From Ottelia alismoides (Eukaryota; Streptophyta; Magnoliopsida; Alismatales; Hydrocharitaceae), in contig JAZKJV010002956.1 in assembly GCA_037367405.1 (NCBI GenBank), positions 1,054,001-1,118,000 on the forward strand: DNA of 64,000 nt. The letters are read 5' to 3'. This document shows, piece by piece, positions 35,204 to 47,735 of the stretch. The number at the start of each line of letters is the position of its first letter. The stretch's first letter is position 1. The notes beneath the pieces are model-generated. The model was not told the DNA's origin. It saw only the letters and a program-made list of their open reading frames with translations, and made no database searches. Made by a program: the position numbers and the translations under genes.

Positions 35204-37025
35204 CCATCCTCCTTAGTTCCGCTATATCACCCTATATTTGACCGAGCCATGGCTTCATATCGCTTATGCTATGAGGACATAACAAATGTTAAGTATAGGG
35301 GTCTATACCGCATACTACTGTATATATTCTTCATCCATAGCTCATATTTTTAAACCTTTTGAAAATTCTTTTTTGGATTGGTTTTAAGTAAACATTTGAA
35401 CGGAGTTTTGTAAAAATTTTGTAAAATATTTTCTTAAAAATTGAGGGATTAATTCGTATAACTAACCCTTTCTAAAACAAACTCCATAAAAATTTTGAAA
35501 AATACAAAACCTTTCTTTGAATTAGACTTTGACTACTAGCTTAGTAGATAATTTCAGTGAGGGAACTTCGGTCTCCCTTAGCAGAGTGGGTGGTTTAAAG
35601 GACAATGTATATGGCTCCGTCCTTAAGGAACACGGGTCCATCGGTCCGTGCTTACACCCACACTGGCTGAGAGTAGATACTTTTATTCATATATGCTTGG
35701 TCCAGTCATTGTCTCTTTAAAAGAAAAAAAGTTGAAAATTAAAATATAAAAATAAGCAAAAGCCAAAAAACACAAAAATCACTAACTAAGGAGTTGGTGT
35801 ATTCCTTACACATTCACTCAAGGCTTGAGAATTTTGAGGACACAGGATTTATGTGATCCTGAGTGTCTGACTTAACATGCCTTAGTCAATAGGTATTTAA
35901 ACTTAATAATCCACACTTCCCTGTTTGAAAGATTTGAGCATTATATTGCATTCTTAATCTCTACCTTCAAAAGAATATGAACATCACATTCACTTTCAAA
36001 ACTGCATGATTGATGAGATGAGTTGAATTATCACTTGAGGAACTAAGACTAGATATTTGAGTTTGGACCCTATCTAATGATATTCAAGGATGGGATAATG
36101 TTAAGGAAGGCTTCAGAAAACCTGAGTGTCAGCAAACTCTAGCCAGTATGGAAACAAGTTCATATGCTACCTCTTTAATATTTACCAATGTGCCAGGGTG
36201 TGATGAAACTTAATGATAATTGTTGATCATTGTGCACCAACTTTTGGTAAAAGCAGTGGAGATAGCCAAAAAAACAACGAAATGTCAAAGAAAAGCTCTA
36301 TTTTCCAAAGACAAATTATAAATGAGCTTCCACCAATGGCAAGTGCTCCCAAACATTTTCAAAGTGTCTACTTGGACCAAGCGCTAATTAGGATCAAGAA
36401 GTCATACTGACACCAAAAAAGGGCTCTGCATCGTAAATGCTACAAGTTTGGGTGTCGAAGTTATCTTAGATACTCAAAAGAGAAAACCCTGGTGTACTCC
36501 CAGAAAAATAAGTGCATACGACTCCAACTCTCTTGACGGACACATTGATCAACAATCTAAAAATTTACATGTGTTGAGTAAAAAGGCACTCGAGAGGCCC
36601 CTTGTTCCAACGCGAGGGAGAGAAAAATAGACATAATCCTATGCCCCCCATTATATGGTCGTCCATCTACATTTCAAGTCTGACGAACTAATGAGATGGT
36701 TGACTGAAGCAAGGATAGAATTATTCCCTAGTATTGAGGATGAGGTCTATAGGAGTGTCTCTTGGACTGGAACTTCAAGTGATGCCTCGACTAGACTCTC
36801 ATGAATAAAGTACACTAAATTTCATATTCTTATATTATATGTACAAAAATAGAGTCCGATAATTAGAGAAGTTTAATTCCTTCTGACTAGAGCATGGATA
36901 AACCCAGAATTTTAGGATCGCTTAAATTGATGGTCTTCGAAATATTGAGCCTTGAAATCTTCACGTGCACTGTCAGGAATTAATCCGACTCCTTCACTCT
37001 TTAGATGCTCGAGGACAAGAATGAG
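35204..37025 (+). other. E3 internal region, right of P
   Basis: It begins with the right CCATC duplication. The motif AAGTATAGGGG recurs at 35291-35301. The context (ATGAGGACATA before it, a call-like CATAGCTCATA after) resembles the post-integrase tail of G1 and G2. Open frames at 35529-35720, 36213-36410 and 36448-36630 match no family I recognise, and the polypurine tract follows. Pol is absent. Confidence 0.5.
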
Positions 37026-37039
37026 TAAGTATAGGGGTA
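37026..37039 (+). promoter_or_regulatory. E3 polypurine tract
   Basis: TAAGTATAGGGGTA immediately precedes the 3' LTR start TGATGAATC; the G2 tract is nearly the same (54805-54818). Confidence 0.75.
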
Positions 37040-39904
37040 TGATGAATCTCGTATTCCTCATGCTAAAAGTCCATTTTTAAACCCCTTGCTTGAATAAGCC
37101 AATAAAAATGACCAATAATTCCTCGTTATTATATTGCATTATACTGTGTGTAATTAACATATAATTATTGTATAAAATAACTAATATATAATTTGTAATT
37201 ATTTTCTTATAAAAAACCCCTAAAAATTAGGTAGATTAATTGTCTATAAGTTCCTAACCTTTAAGACTAAAAAAGCCAAAAAAATATAAAAACAAAAAAT
37301 CATGTGTTTCTAACCCCTTAAAAATACCCTCAAAAAATACTTTTTGTATAAATGACCTCTTTTGGCTTTTCATCAAACATGAAACTTGTATATCTCATCG
37401 AGACGAACAATTTTCATGTTTTGACTTTTTTTTTAATTTTGCCCCTAAGTAATTCTTTTATATTTTTCTTTGTTTTTGTATTTTCTGATTTTTTTATTGG
37501 GCCACGTGGCACCCTCTAGGCTGCCCACGGGGCCCGCTCTCTCTCCGCACCCGACTTCTCCTTGGTTGTCTGATCCTAACGTCTTGCTTCAATCTTGGCC
37601 GCCCAAGCCCGCTCCATCGCCAATCGTCAGATCTGATATCAGATCAGATCCTCAACACTCCCTAGCGCCTCCCTCACAGCCCTCTGATCCACTTCACATC
37701 TTAAGACTTATATCGCTCCACGTTACCCCTTCTCCCCAGGCCGTCGAATCTCCACCATCTCTCCATCATAGCTGCTCGATAGCGCTGAAACCTCAAATGG
37801 TATATCTGATCTCAGATATGATCTTAGCCCTCTGTTCGTGCCCTCACTGAAGCCGACGGATTGTGAGATAAAACAGCTGGAACATCATCTTCCTCCTCAA
37901 CGCCTCCCGCTCCCATGCGTTACGCCTCGCCGCCCTGTCTCGCCCTTCTTATTTTGGAGCACGCTCCAGTCTCTCTCCTCACCTCCTAACGGTCGCCCCA
38001 TGAAGCCTACTCATTCTCCATTCTCGCGTAACCCCCAAGACCTCGTCCTTCACTCCTCCATCAATCCTATAGTCATTCAAAACCTCCATACCACCTCCTG
38101 AAACACCAACCTCTCCACCTATAAATACCCTTCCTCTACACCCGGTGACCATCATCCACCATTTCAAGGGGTTTCGGCCCAACCTCTGACCCTCCAGTGA
38201 TAACAGAGGGGCCCTACATCGAGGCGAGAACGACCCCAACCCTGGTGTGATCCATGGCACTCTGCTTGCTCCGCCATCTCTGGCGGCCACTGGATTCCCC
38301 TCTCCGATGAGGTACCACATCCTTCCTTCATTTCTTTGTTTTTCTTCCAATTATCCTATCGCCAATTAGAACTACCACCCCTATCTGATCACTTCCACGT
38401 CTCTGCCACTCTACCATCTCTTACGTCGACTACCCTCGAGCCCCGCTCCTCTTCTCCAGAACCTCCCCCACTCCAAACCCCTTCTTCTCAATCTCGTCGC
38501 AGAAGAAGAACCTAGGCCACCACCATCCGATACCCCACGGCCCCCATTCACTCATGATTCACTCATGTACCTCATGCACTTCACTTTAGCTATACTAACC
38601 AATGTAGGTGCTCAATGGCTAGAGTTTACAATGCCTCATCGGTCTCTATCTTCCACTCCGACGACCCTCCTCTGTCATGCTACTCTAAGCGATAATGAAG
38701 CTTCGACTATGCTCCACGATCTTCACGAACCCTGCATCGTTCCTTCTTGACCTTTAGGCAACATTCTGGAGTACGGCGGAGCTCCATATAAGTTGTTGGA
38801 GCACAGCCTCGTCCGGCAACCAGCAATGAGTGAAGAGGAGCAGCTACCGTCTGATCGCTTCAATCAGACGGTCATGATCATGACACGTGTCCCTATAGAT
38901 CCTAGTACACCTGCAGCCTCGGAGGACCTGAACCTCACACCAAGCCACAGATGTGTGCTACGTTAGCTCCACGCCTGCGAACCTCCCGAGCCTTGCCCCC
39001 TCACATGCTTAGCACATGCAGGGATGGGTACTTTGCGACAAAACCTTAAAAGTTTCAGAAATTGCATTTTGGTCCCCAAGCACGTGCCTCATGTGTGCGC
39101 CTTGGTATTTTATAGGGAGGCCCATCCAGGTTTCAATGTTCATACAAATGTCCCTAGACGCAAGGAATATTTACAAGGGGCCTCAGACAATTTTGCAAAA
39201 TTGCAAATAGGTCCCTCCAGAGATCTACTTGTAACATTTATCCTTTTATGTCTTGCATTTTTATTACATTTATGCCCCTACACTATTTTTAGCATAACTT
39301 GAGCATCGTAGATCCAAATTGCATGATTTTAGTGTCGTTTTATTCCTTGTTTCGTCATCTACTTCATGGCATGTTTAATTTTCTCATCTGACATCATTTT
39401 AAATAAAATAAATTTTTAAGGTTAGATGATGACTCTTGTTCCAATGCCGTATCATAAAATAGATGTCTTCTCATATAATTTGTGCTCAAAATGACCCAGA
39501 TTCTAATCTACTTTATGTTGCTCAATTTATTGATATTTCTAAGGTATATTATTTGCAATAGTCATTTTCATACATTTAACCTTGTATTATTCTCTTGCAT
39601 CATCTTATAATCACATAAAAATCAATTAAAAATTGCATGCATCATATATGTGCATTGTTTTGCATTTTACCTTATGCATCTGCATGAAGACCTAAAATTG
39701 AGAAATAATTCACTCGTGCTCCTAATTGATCGAAATTCGTTAAATAGATAGAGTAGATCGTGTCCCTTTGATCAATCTTGGTAAACTTACCAAGTTAAAA
39801 ATACTCCACAACATTCAAAGGATTCGGGTTTTTGCTGAACCAAATTTGCCTCCTATACTACAACAATTCCATGATTATTAAAGAGGAAAATTAGACGTTC
39901 ATTT
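37040..39904 (+). repeat. E3 3' LTR (2865 bp)
   Basis: It aligns with the split 5' LTR (10415-12250 plus 22790-23865). It starts TGATGAATCTCG, carries TATAAATA at 38120-38127 and ends TTCATTT, where the 5' copy has TTCATCA. GGTAT follows at 39905. Frames within it (for example 37470-37850 and 37979-38350) are chance products of its pyrimidine-rich stretch. Confidence 0.87.
38120..38127 (+). promoter_or_regulatory. TATA box of E3 3' LTR
   Basis: TATAAATA in CCACCTATAAATACCC, shared with the 5' LTR. Confidence 0.6.
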
Positions 39905-41071
39905 GGTATTTAGGATCTTTGTTAGATAATGAAAAGGGGGAATGGAAAAATTAATGTAAGGAATGTGGAACCTAAAAATAAATGTGTGGGTGAGGATTTA
40001 TAATAACAATCGACATTTGATCTTCTCTATTAGATTTTATGACCAATATTTTTTTATTCTTATTTATATTTAATATTTGTTCTTTGACTAATATGATTAT
40101 ACATGCAAATATATATACATTAAATTCGGTATGGATTAGAGTTTTTTGTATCCTCTTTACGCCTCAAATTTCTGAATAGTACGCTAAGATTGATTATTAT
40201 ACATATATAAAGTAAGTCATACCTCAGCTTTTGTCTCTAGTCTAAAGACAGGAACTTAGAAGTTTTGTATAATCGACACATTAAGGACCCACATTTATAA
40301 CTCATAATTTTTTGCAGTCAATCCACGTGAACTTAGTTATAAAGAGGAACGGAAAGATATTGGGTCTCATTAGAGGGCCTAATGTTGCATATACACGTCA
40401 CGAATTGACAAGTCATGTGGGTATAGTGTGGGACTGTGAGGGTATGGAAATCATAATGGTGGAAAGTGAACATGATAGATCATATCAATGGAGCCTAGAT
40501 ATGATTATAAGTTTGAAATTAAGTACTTAATAAATATAGTAAGTTGGTTTGAGAGTATTTTTAGTTGCTTGCACATATTATGCTTAGTGATTTAATGCAA
40601 ATGCTAAATCTTTAAATGTAAATGAAATGTAGTAGCTTTTTAATACATATTCATATAACTCTTTTCTCAATATATTTAGTTATAAGTGAATTTACATAGA
40701 TGCATGTCAACCTCTTTATGTAATTATGCTATAATTACTAGCAAAAGAATATTCAGAAAATATCTTAATCAACCCAGAGTGGTTGTTACATGTATGTAAA
40801 TATGCATGTATAATATGCATGTATATGTATGTACTATATATATACAAATACATTTATACATATAGATACATATATGTATGGATATAAAATATCAAATAGA
40901 ATCAAATTATTATCGAACAAATTCAGGTAAATTCATATTCAATTCATTTATGAATTGGATCCCCAAGTTAAATTCAAATTCAATTCATTTGATTTCGAAT
41001 CAAACTTTTTTGAATTTTTATCGAACGGATCCTAATCGAATTCGAATGATTCAGTTCAATTAACAGCCCTA
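39905..41071. other. hAT-like element, interior right of E3 and right end
   Basis: It begins with the right GGTAT duplication. A 72-codon frame at 40312-40530 (MQSIHVNLVIKRNGKILGLI...) follows a splice-acceptor-like TTTTTTGCAG; it matches no family I recognise and could be a transposase or captured exon. The last 200 bases carry repeated TCGAATTC-like motifs and the right inverted repeat. Confidence 0.45.
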
Positions 41072-41830
41072 TTCGAGGCTATCCTCGCCCGAATCGTAGA
41101 TGCTAAGATTGTTTGCAGATTTTTGAGGAAGAATATCATTTCATTATTCGGGGTATCTAGAGTGTAGATATAAGATGGGAGGACTCACTTTATCGATGAC
41201 ATGGTAAGGGCCCTTGCTAATGAGTTCAGCATTGACCATCGAGTTGTCATTCCATATCATCCTCAGACCAATGGTCTTGCTAAAGTATCGAACAAAGAGA
41301 TCAAGACTATATTGATGAAGGTCGTCTGCCCTGACCGAAAGGATTGGTCACAACTTTTGGACTCGATCTTGTAGGCTTATCGGACCTCCTTCAAGACACC
41401 TTTGGGTACGTCTCCCTTTCGTCTCTTTATGGCAAGCCATGCCATTTACCTGTGGAGTTCAAGCACAAGTCACTATGGGCAGTCACGAAAGTATTAATGG
41501 ATCCCAAGAGTATAAGACTAGAGGAAAGTAGAGTTGGAAACCCTGGTGGAGCTTAGAAACACAACCTTTTCGAGTAGCCAGTATAAGGAGAGAGTGAAGA
41601 TACGACATGATTCTCATATCAACCATAAATAGTTTGAGCCAAACCAAAGAGTATGGCTATTCGATGCTAGGTTAATATTATTTCCATGAAAGTTACAAAG
41701 CAAATGGAAGGGACCATACTTGGTCAGGAAGGTGCACGACAATGGAAGTATTGATATATCCAAGTTGTCATCTGAGTCCACCTTTTGAGTTAATGGTCAG
41801 CGCTTGAAGCCTTATCTTAGTCATGATCCG
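41072..41830 (+). pseudogene. G1 integrase, right part after the hAT-like insertion
   Basis: The frame picks up after the duplicated target with residues I-L-A-R-I-V-D-A-K and continues into CRFLRKNIISLFG, a region with THFIDDMVRALANEFSIDHR (second catalytic aspartate area is mutated), and PYHPQTNGL with the final acidic stretch. This is the second half of the rve catalytic core. Further on, KDWSQLLDS and TSFKTPLGTSPF match the C-terminal part, with stops and shifts after 41370. The end resembles the chromo-less tails of Athila-like integrases. Confidence 0.87.
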
Positions 41831-43859
41831 TTGGTCGTTGATATTTCCCCTATTCATTTTGCATGAGATGTGGTCCTTAACTCTCATCATTTGCATCTCA
41901 TGCCTGATTATCACTTCTCCTTCGCATCTGTATAGATCCAGTTGTCCATATCACACATTCTTTTTTCTAATACATCATCTTCATCTTATGATTATACTAT
42001 ACTTAGGGTGTACCTTACCCTAAGATTGTGAGGGTGTCAGACTTGTGATTATTGTTTGAGTATTTTTACCTCTGTTATGCTGCCAAGGGATATTTTACCC
42101 TAAGTATAGGGGAGGTAAACCATGTACATTCTAACCCTTGATTTTCCACTTGTGTAAAGAATTCTATACTTATGATTACTTAATACTAAGTATAGGAGGA
42201 CCACTGACCTCTATTCAATACATTCTTTTATTCATCATTGTAGTATAGCATTCTTTTTACTTTCCAATACTAAGCACGAGTTATCTCTTCCTTTATCACT
42301 CTCTGATCACTCTGACGACATCATTCGAGCTATGCATAGAGGGGTGTCGTATATATTATATATACTTTAGCCATAACTCATACTTTATGTGAGTGTGTTA
42401 ATAGATAATGTGGCTAAAAAATCACAAACTAAAAATCACGAAATTTTAAAAATTTTCTTGCATATAAAATTCTTGCTTGAACATAGCTATTTGTAAAAAC
42501 TATTTTTGTACAAATATTTGTAAAAATGTTTTCATTGTAAAGTATATTTTTGTATCAAAATTATGTATATAGTATAAAAATTTCGAAAAATATTTGAAAA
42601 ATAAAAGTTTGCAAAAATTTGTTTGTAAATGTTTTAAATATTTTGCAAAACTTTCCCTTCTTCCTTGCATTCAAACATTTTTCATAAAATTTTGCTTTTT
42701 TGTACATATTTGCTTGTATATTCTTCTAAATCATAGTTGACATTTAAACTAGTCTGGAATTAAATTGGCAAATGGAGCTTGGTTAATCCACTTAACTTTA
42801 GAGGAACCTTATAGGATGGGGGTTAAGACTTTTTCAGGTCCATTAGTTACCTAATTCTTTGAGTCCACTAGGCTATGTTCGCATATCATATTTATGAGCT
42901 TAAGTAGAACACTTAACAATGCACGCATGATTCTCAGAGACAATGGCTTTAATTGGACAAGCACCTTACATATAGCTCCACACAGAGGAGGTGATGAGGA
43001 GACAAAATCTTTTGGCTTGGAGTAGCATACGAGGGTAGTACTTCTAGATGGAACCTCTCGTCTTCCTTTAACGAGGGATGTACGCCTCAACTTGGTATAG
43101 TGGTGTTGAGGTTTAAAGACAAAAGTTGTGGGTTGCAATAATGCTTCAAAAGAGGGATAGTCTATTGGCTCAAGAAGAAAAAATCCTTAGGTATATATTG
43201 TACAATGTAGATATGTTGTACACAAGCACATAAAAAAGAGAGGCCAAATCAAGAAAAATTCCAAAAAAGTGGACATGCCTGGTTGAAAATAAAATGCCTA
43301 TTGAAGTATATATAGTCCATAAAGCAAAGCTTCTGCATTACACCTTCTCATCTCATGAAGCTTGCAGCGTGAGACTTAGATACACTGGTTGAGCTCCCAG
43401 GGATACGTGGCTACATTGGTCAAGATCCATTATCTTCTTTCCCCTTTTCTCGAGATGGTTTAACTTGAACTTAGAAGGGAATACTCTGCTCCTCAAGGAA
43501 AGAGCTGCTAGACTAGGGAATTAGAGTTACCGTGTTCAGGGAGGATGTTGCTTTGTCATTTCTGAGGTGGGGAGCTATATATCACTTACACCATACAAGG
43601 AAAGATACATAGTAATTAGAGTTTGCATATATAGACTTGTTCTGACCTTGTTTATTAAGGAGTCTTGACCATAGCATTGTGGAACTTAGAGGTTGTTGAG
43701 TCTTAAACCTATCTCCCAATAAGGTTCCGACAAACTAATAATCCAAAGGTCTGATGGAGCTCCATACTTCAATAATAACCCTTGATTCTTTTTCTTTGTT
43801 GTTTTTCTTATTTTCATTTCTTTTTCAAATAAGTATTTACTAAGGAACTAGCACAGGTA
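41831..43859 (+). other. G1 tail between integrase and polypurine tract
   Basis: No convincing env-like gene is seen. The polypurine-like motif AAGTATAGGRGG occurs at 42102-42115 and 42188-42200. The segment from about 42770 aligns with the G2 tail from about 53730 (GGAGCTTGGTT and following). The minus-strand frame at 42851-43138 is not matched there and is left out as a gene. Confidence 0.5.
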
Positions 43860-43873
43860 AATTAAGGGGGTTG
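43860..43873 (+). promoter_or_regulatory. G1 polypurine tract
   Basis: AATTAAGGGGGTTG lies just before TGATGAATCC, the LTR start. Confidence 0.65.
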
Positions 43874-46800
43874 TGATGAATCCATGATTCTCACACTTTG
43901 TTATTTTATTTTAGCTATTTTTCTTAGCAAAACATCTTGTGAATATCTGAAAATATAATAACTTATCAATTTGCATGCTTTTGTTAGTAATGCATAATTA
44001 GCATGTTTCTGGTTAAATAAAAGAATAAAGGAAAAGAAAAATGAATGAGGTATTTAGAATAAATACAGAGTGACCCAAAACCCAAGAGAAGGTCAAGACT
44101 TGACTGATCGCAAAATAAAATAAGTAGAGAGAGATAGGGTCTAGTATGTGTTGTACATATTACATATACTTGTACATATTATCTATATATTTATTTTTGA
44201 CAAAATTAAATTAAATTATTCTTTTTACTCCCTTATATAATCCTAGAAATAATATAAAAATAAAATAAAAATCAGAAAAATAAATTAAAAATAAAATCAT
44301 CACTTACTTGTATAAAATACACATGTATATATCACAATCCACTATTTATTATGTCGCCATAATTAATTTATAAAAATAAAATAAAAATGTTTGATACTCC
44401 TATAAATTATGTTGCAAATAAATAAGATATAAAATAATTGTATTTATGTAAAAATAAAAAAATAAAATACATGTACATAATACACAAGTATAATATACCT
44501 CTATACAACACTATATAATATATATATATTATTTTTCATAAAAATAATTAAAAATCATAGAAAAAGTTTGAAAAATAATAAAAATTTTCTATTTTATACA
44601 CATTTTATTTTAAATTCATTTTCTATTTTTATTGAATTTCCAAGCATTTTGTATATTATGAATTTCTGATTAGGGAAGAAGGGGATGCTGACCTCGGTCA
44701 ACGTCTCTTTCCAGTTCAAGTAGGATCAAAACCTTCTCGCAGGAGATTTTTCTCATAATTTTCAAGCCAGACTCTGAACCTCTCTTGCTCTGATTCTTCT
44801 CCCGATCCTCCTCCTAGGATCCGTGACGGATCTTCCTAGGGTTACACACTCTCGCTCGATCACTCCAGTCCCCTCGGAACCCTATAAAATCACTCCTCCA
44901 CCTCCATTTCCTAGTAGCTCATTCCCCACGCCCATTTCAACCCTTAGCCACCTCAAGTTGAGTGACAACTTCTTGGAGCAACCTTTGGAGCTTGTTTGCT
45001 GTAGAAGCGATGTAGCTCAAGCTTCGTGGCTCGACCTCAGTCGTGAGTAGCCTCCCCACCCGCCAAAGCGATATTGAGGACATCATCCGGACGACCACCT
45101 TCTACTGATGCTCAGGAGCTCCTCCAAACCTTCAGGTATCATATTTATCCTTCGTATTTCCATGTTCATTTTGATCGTTCCATTTGCATTGTCACTGGTT
45201 CCCTCGCTCCGATCAGCTGATTAGAGCCACATTCCACTCACTCACCTATTCCAATCGATGCTACGTCTTGTCCTTTAACTTCACACACAACCTGTTCATC
45301 CTTAATCTTGCTCACCATAGTAAGATTAGTCCCGGTCTCCCTCCCTCATGTTTGTCGGAGACCCAACGCCCATTCCTCATCATTTCTCTCATTCCCTTAT
45401 GCAACAAGACATCGCTGGATCTTCGCCTCCAAGCGGCGTACTCTTTGCGGGTGCTGGTTTGCGTGAAGGCACCCATTTAATCCCCCATCTCCTCATTGGA
45501 GTAGCTATAGGTTGAGGAACACCATATGCCTCATTTGACCGACCATATTCGCATCAAAACCTTCCTTTCGATGCGGAGTACTCCAACGATAGTACTGGGC
45601 CCTTCTACAGCTTCATCGGGGCGGTGCATCGTCTTCCACACTCACGCGAAGCTCCCTATAAGGAGGTTCTTACAATTACTTCTTTAGTAGTTCGATCAAA
45701 AGATATATTCCAGATCTTATCACTACCATACATACATGACTTATTTGTAACGATCTGATAAAATTTTGGGAAAGATCTGCACAATTCACCCATGCTCAAT
45801 TCCTTCAGCCATCAGATTCGTACTGTAGTAGAGAATCACAGACGCATGTCCCCGACCATGTCAGAGCCGTCGCATCTTTTTTAGGGGATGATTAGAGAAG
45901 CCAGAGTCCCCACGTGCCACACGCGTGCCTTAGGTTGTATTTCCCTTTATCCCCTGTTTGTTTCTGCATTTAGCTGTATCCCGTAAATAAAAATTGTGGT
46001 TAAGACATTTTGTATCTTGGAACTTGTGTTTCTATCTATTTGCAGTTTAGTCCCTCTTATTTTGTAGCACATCCCACATTAGCTTTTGGGTTATTTCCTC
46101 TCGATGCCTTGCATTTTCTACATGTTATGAATTGAATGACATGTTTTTAGTATATGCAATTATAACCCTGTGAATATGGATCACGTGTATCGTGTGTACT
46201 TGATTGGACTTTTTGCAGATATGGCTCTAGATATTTTAACTCCATTATTGTTTGGCCCAGAAATTTATTTTATTTACAAATTGGTCCCCGTAAACTATGA
46301 TAATTACACCATGTATTTTGGAATAAATAAATAGAAAATTAATTTGAAAAATTAAATAAAATTTATCATTGGGTATTTTTAGTGTGCAGTTTTTATAGTG
46401 CTTTTGTTGGATTGATTTTCTTGCACATATTATTCTTGAAAAATAAAAAAACCCTTAAAAATCACCCTGTTTACACTAGAAAATTTATAAAAATTGAAAA
46501 ATGTTTTAAAAATTCTAAAAAATTCCTGAGCATGACTTTTTGTGCGCTTTATTTATATTATCAATTTTGTTTAAAAACTCACTCTAAAAAACCTAAAAAT
46601 TATAAAACACATAAAATCTTATAAAAATCAAATAAAACCACACAAAATCTGTAAATTCCATTTTCAGTTCCTGTTTGTAGATTTTTATTTGTATTTTATC
46701 ATAAAATTGTCATCCAGGACTTTAGGGCACTTTTAAGTATCTTTAACTTGCAATTTAGTCCTGGTTGTGTACTATTTGTCTTTTTGAGCATTGTTTGATT

Positions 46801-47235
46801 TTTATAAAACTCTAAAAACATCTGAAAAATCTCAGAAGTTACCAAAAAGATTTTATAACCTCAAAACTCCAATAATATTTTTATCTTAATTTTATAAGTA
46901 TTTTTGTCCTTAATGGAAAATAGAAAAAAATTGTTGTGTTTCCTTATTTAGTTGATTGTTGATTTTGTTGCCTTATTCAAAATTAAAAATTTGCCAAATT
47001 AAAAACCACTAAAAATTACTTTATTGTATTTCTTAATTTTGACTACTTCATACATTTTCGTACTCCTTGTGTTCAACATGAGTTCCTATACTAGGTAAAA
47101 TAAATAACAAACCGCTTACATATGCTGGATTGATTGATATTTCTAAGGGGTTCTTTTTCTTTCTAATTACGCTAGGTGTTTCGGGTCGCAACCACCCTTG
47201 ATATTACTTAACCAGAGTTGCATGGCATGTCATCA
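43874..47235 (+). repeat. Athila-like LTR, 3362 bp (probable G1 3' LTR)
   Basis: It starts TGATGAATCCATGATTC and ends near CATGTCATCA. Its length and internal order match the LTR at 58101-61466. TATAAAAT lies at 44883-44890, after a GC-richer segment. The sequence after it (GAAAGATTAT) is not a primer site, so I read it as a 3' LTR and not as the 5' LTR of G2. The AT-rich right third contains many A/T runs and no genes. Confidence 0.72.
44883..44890 (+). promoter_or_regulatory. TATA box of the G1 LTR
   Basis: TATAAAAT after CCC, about 1.0 kb into the LTR; the equivalent in the third element is TATATAG near 59131. Confidence 0.5.
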
Positions 47236-47735
47236 GAAAGATTATATGTATGGATTTTATAATTTTATATTTTGGTTTGAATTTTTTATTTTTATGAGTT
47301 TTAAGTATTCAATGATTTTCATTTACTTTTTGAAAATGAATTGTAAGTTTTATTGGGGTTTTAAAGTTGAAAACTAATTTTTATTTGAAATCAGATTTTT
47401 ATTTGTGATTTTACAAATAGAATTTAGAACAAAAATTTTTTATTTTATTCTTATTAGAAAGTAGCAAAAATATCTTTGAAATTATAGGTTGTACATTTTA
47501 CGCCATTGTTATTGATTTAGTTATGTTCTTTAAAGATTTTGTATATTTTATAATTTTTATGGGTTGTATTATTCAATTTTTTTCTATTTTTGGTTTAATA
47601 TGTATAATATAGTAAAATTTATTATAGGTATTTTTTAGTATTTTTAGAGGTGTTTTTATATTTTTATGTATTTTATTATTTTATCATATTTGTATTTTTA
47701 AAGATTTATTAAAAATAGAAATTGTTTTAGTACCT
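47236..47735. other. AT-rich spacer
   Basis: Very AT-rich sequence with long T runs; no gene or repeat boundary recognised. It may be the decayed start of G2 or older host sequence. Confidence 0.35.

Larger units (their letters stand above)
10415..39904 (+). mobile_element. E3: pol-less gypsy-type LTR element carrying two copia insertions
   Basis: LTRs starting TGATGAATCTCGTATTC lie at 10415 and 37040, and the element is flanked by perfect GGTAT duplications (10410-10414 and 39905-39909). After removal of M and P the element is about 8.3 kb: a 2.9-kb LTR, a 2.6-kb internal region and a 2.9-kb LTR. The internal region has a degraded tRNA-Asp-type primer site and a polypurine tract but no gag or pol that I can recognise. 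Its LTR start, its polypurine tract and its tail sequences resemble those of the Athila-like elements G1 and G2. It is best read as a large non-autonomous derivative (LARD-like) of that group. Confidence 0.85.
8365..41071. mobile_element. hAT-like DNA transposon expanded by nested insertions
   Basis: The left end reads TACGGGTGCTAATTGAATCG and the reverse complement of the right end reads TAGGGCTGTTAATTGAACTG. These are imperfect terminal inverted repeats of the TAGGG(G/C)TG type common in plant hAT elements. Both ends are followed by AT-rich sequence with repeated TCGAAT/ATTCGA motifs. The flanking 8-bp duplication (6/8 matching) fits hAT. Without the MULE (8520-9732) and element E3 (10415-39904) the unit is about 2.0 kb. 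I could not recognise a transposase domain, so it is probably non-autonomous or decayed. The gypsy integrase resumes exactly at the other side, so something inserted here; the hAT assignment is less certain. Confidence 0.62.

Noticed and set aside
42851..43138. 95-codon minus-strand frame as an env-like or accessory gene
   Set aside because: The aligned part of the G2 tail (from about 53730) has no such frame, and there is no signal peptide or membrane segment that would support an envelope-like protein.
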